A stretch of 64,000 bases of DNA from Smittia aterrima (lineage: Eukaryota > Arthropoda > Insecta > Diptera > Chironomidae): NCBI GenBank assembly GCA_033063855.1, contig CP093829.1, positions 3,172,243 to 3,236,242 on the forward strand. The letters run 5' to 3'. Below, in pieces: positions 61,601 through 64,000 of the stretch; the stretch's first letter is position 1, and every line of letters starts with the position of its first letter. Under the pieces are notes generated by a model. The model was not told the DNA's origin. It saw only the letters and a list, made by a program, of their open reading frames with translations, and made no database searches. The translations under genes and the position numbers were made by a program.

Positions 61601-64000
61601 AAAAGTTTTATTTTTCGATCTATAAATGAATTCTCGATAATCGATGTTGACATCTGAAGAAGGTGAAATAAATATCTCGTCGAAATTCTCTTCTTCATCG
61701 TTTTTAACGCTAAACTAAACCATCGCGTCAATCTCGAAAGCAATCGTGTTGAAATCAATTCATAAATCCATCGCGGCTCATTGACAATGCGACAGCGGCT
61801 CAGGAAGAGACGAAGCCCTTGAGAAGCTCTTCAAAAGATTTATTGACATCTGGGCGAGAGCGTAAAAATGGGAAAAAGCTTGAAGGAGGTTCGAGCATGT
61901 CATAAATGCATTCAATCATCGTTTATGACGCTCGAACATTGCGTTTTATGAACTTCTTTCTCGAGATCTCTTCTTCATCTTTTCTATTTAATTAAGGTAC
62001 ACATTGTCTTGCACGAGGTTGATGATGAGAACGGTTGAAAGTGCTCGTTGCACATGATTTCGATTGAAAAGATTCTTCTTCTTTATTTTCGGGCATTAGA
62101 GAGAAAGAAAGACGAAATCTTTCTTACAAAAGGGCAGGATATTTAAAAGATAAGAGAGACAAGCTGGAGAGAAAGAAGAAACTGAAGTTGAAACCGGTTT
62201 TATGGTCATTCTTACTCTTATATTGTTTGTTTTTACAATTCTCATCTTTTTAAAAATCGATTTAGAGCTCTTGTTGCACTTCGTCGACGATTTCTTCGTT
62301 TTATTTCTGAGATTTCTATCGCATTCGATTTTCACTGAAGAAGAGAACGAGCGAGCGTCTGGAGTGCCGCATGTGCAACCTATACACCTTAATTATCTTT
62401 AACCAACCCTTAAATTAAATTCAGCCCCTCAAACACGATGCAATCAAGCGCCGCTCTAATCCCCAAGATCGTTAGTTGTGCGGGCCAAAAGCAACACACC
62501 GAGATTTGTTTATTGGCTCTTAAACTCTTCAATGTCTGGCTTGGGACGAAGACGAAGAAGTTGCGTCGTTCATTAAGTTCACTTTTTGCCCTTGTCGCGC
62601 CCCCATTCGGTCTTCAACGCACTGAGGAACAGAAAGAAACTTTTCTGAACGATTTAATCGTTTTGTTGTTTCTTTGAGACGAGAAGACGAGAACAGAGTT
62701 TAAAGAAATGATTTTTTGCCGCAAGACACTTGCAGATTAGCATAAGACGCTCCTCATCCCGTCTCCTTTCTTCACTCCGACTTTGCTTTCATGTTTTACG
62801 ATTTCTTTTGTCTTTCTCTCTGTTTCGGCGAGGGCCCACTTGACGGAGATAACAGCAAAGACGGCATTCTTGACCAATTCGAAAGGAATTTAAATCTAAT
62901 TTTCCCAAGACGATTCGTCTTTGACTGTGTTTGCTATAGCAAAACTCATTTAACTGCCACAGGACAATCCCCGACAATCGAGATTAGTTTCTTTATTTTT
63001 ATTTATATTTTTCGGGGGAGAAATATTTACGAGTCTAAGCCTTTCCTTGTAGGTGAAACAGAAAGGGATTCTCATAACTGAATCTCTCATAATTCTACAA
63101 TGTAATCCCTCGCCAAGCAATACAAACACTTCCCCTCCATCCTCTTGAAGAATCTTTTTACTTTTATTTGTAAGGCGATCGTAAATCTTTCCTCCACTCG
63201 CTCTCTGTGTCTCATGGCGAACTATAAAGAAAAACTACACACTAAAGTGTCTTTCACGCGCGCGGGACGACAAATTTTTATGCTAAGGAGACAGCGGAAT
63301 TGTTAAATAAAATAAAAAGCAGCCAGATGAGGCTTAAGCAACTTAAAACTTACAAATTCATCCCCAATGTGAGATTTCCACGAAGCGCCGTCTTTCTTTT
63401 CGTTCGTGGAAGGCGAAGCGAATGTTTGTGTGAAAATTAATGAAACGAAAGATTTTTTATGTCAGCAAACAATCTCGTGTCAGGTTTTTCACTGAGAGTG
63501 AAGGAAATGTGAAGCTTAACGTGGAGAAAGTAAATCTAGAATTCCTTTGGAAAGCACACGAGCTTTAATTAGATTTCAACTCCAACCCCTCATACTCAAC
63601 CCATTCATCTTTTTGTAGCTGACAAAGCTCAGAGAACGAAAGTAATTAAAGCACAATTTCAACTTTTCTTGGAAGAAGCGCTCCCAAGGAACATCACTCA
63701 CATCCACATCAACACACTTTGCTGCTCATTTTCTTATTAAGATTTCGAAATTTTAATTAAATAATTTTCAAGTTTGAAGCCTCAAGCTGTTGTGTAGTCA
63801 AATACAGATTCTCAGACTTTTTGCAATGCCCTCGCACAGCTCGCTTGACTTCGGTTTGTGTAAAATTTGTTTCCAAAGAAAGTTGTTCTGAGGAAAATTG
63901 GAAAATGCCCATTCGGAAAAATCTTTTCTAAACAGTAAAATTTATTGTTTCTTCCACTCTGTTCGCTTTTTGCGGGCGTTCTTCAACATGTTTCCATCCT
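52695..64000. other. 11.3-kb upstream flank of LMO4, homeodomain-motif rich
   Basis: No further coding gene can be supported to the end of the window; open frames reach at most 128 codons and lack domains. The first few hundred bases should contain the LMO4 5' UTR and promoter, but no TATA box stands out. TTAATTAA-type motifs cluster at 53937-53955, 54210-54335, 55868-55890 and 56058-56095. CAG/CTG-rich tracts occur near 53010 and 53750. The gene for which this is intron or flank may continue outside the window. Confidence 0.5.
54210..54335. promoter_or_regulatory. dense cluster of TTAATTAA motifs with a 14-bp palindrome
   Basis: In about 125 bp there are TTTTAATTAACTG, CTTAATTAATATT and GTTAATTAATTAAAA, plus the perfect palindrome TAATTAGCTAATTA at 54316-54329. 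This resembles a multi-site homeodomain enhancer upstream of LMO4; function is inferred from motif content only. Confidence 0.4.

Overview
The window looks like nuclear DNA from an insect, most likely a non-drosophilid dipteran with a compact genome (a midge-like fly is my guess). The reasons are AT-rich sequence, many 50-70 bp GT-AG introns, CYP4 P450s, a divergent chemosensory ionotropic receptor, insect-type TATA/Inr promoters, and an Asn/Gln-rich LIM-only gene. Exon boundaries were read by hand from splice signals and reading-frame continuity; the organism call is inference.

The left third (about 0.5-22 kb) is gene-dense. In order: an unrecognised small hydrophobic protein (+); the CCR4-NOT subunit CNOT2/Regena (-); V-ATPase subunit E, Vha26 (+); an ER P5A-type ATPase of the ATP13A1 family (+); an SLC5 sodium-coupled solute transporter (+); a divergent ionotropic receptor (+); a secreted trypsin-like protease with a 15-nt exon carrying the catalytic serine (-); and two tandem CYP4-type P450 genes (-) that share a nearly identical I-helix segment. 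Most of these are housekeeping genes (mRNA decay, proton pumping, ER membrane-protein quality control), followed by a chemosensory, digestive and detoxification group.

The right two thirds (about 22-64 kb) is a gene desert around two recognisable genes: a small secreted lipocalin (38.4-39.1 kb, +) with a TATA promoter and an upstream 22-bp-period repeat, and an LMO4-type LIM-only gene on the minus strand (47.6-52.7 kb, with a 4.3-kb intron). The desert is rich in TAAT/TTAATTAA homeodomain-type motifs, some perfectly palindromic, as expected around a developmental regulator. No other coding gene there can be supported.

The most interesting observation is at the 3' end of the LMO4 gene. After its TGA stop the same frame stays open for 304 more codons of protein-like, Asn/Gln-rich sequence, and 11 nt after the TGA lies a GC-rich stem-loop (11 bp, one bulge). 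This is a strong candidate for stop-codon readthrough giving a long second isoform of about 529 residues, although a nonsense variant or sequencing error (CGA to TGA) must be excluded. The same protein carries an Asn-rich insertion inside the first zinc-binding half of LIM2.
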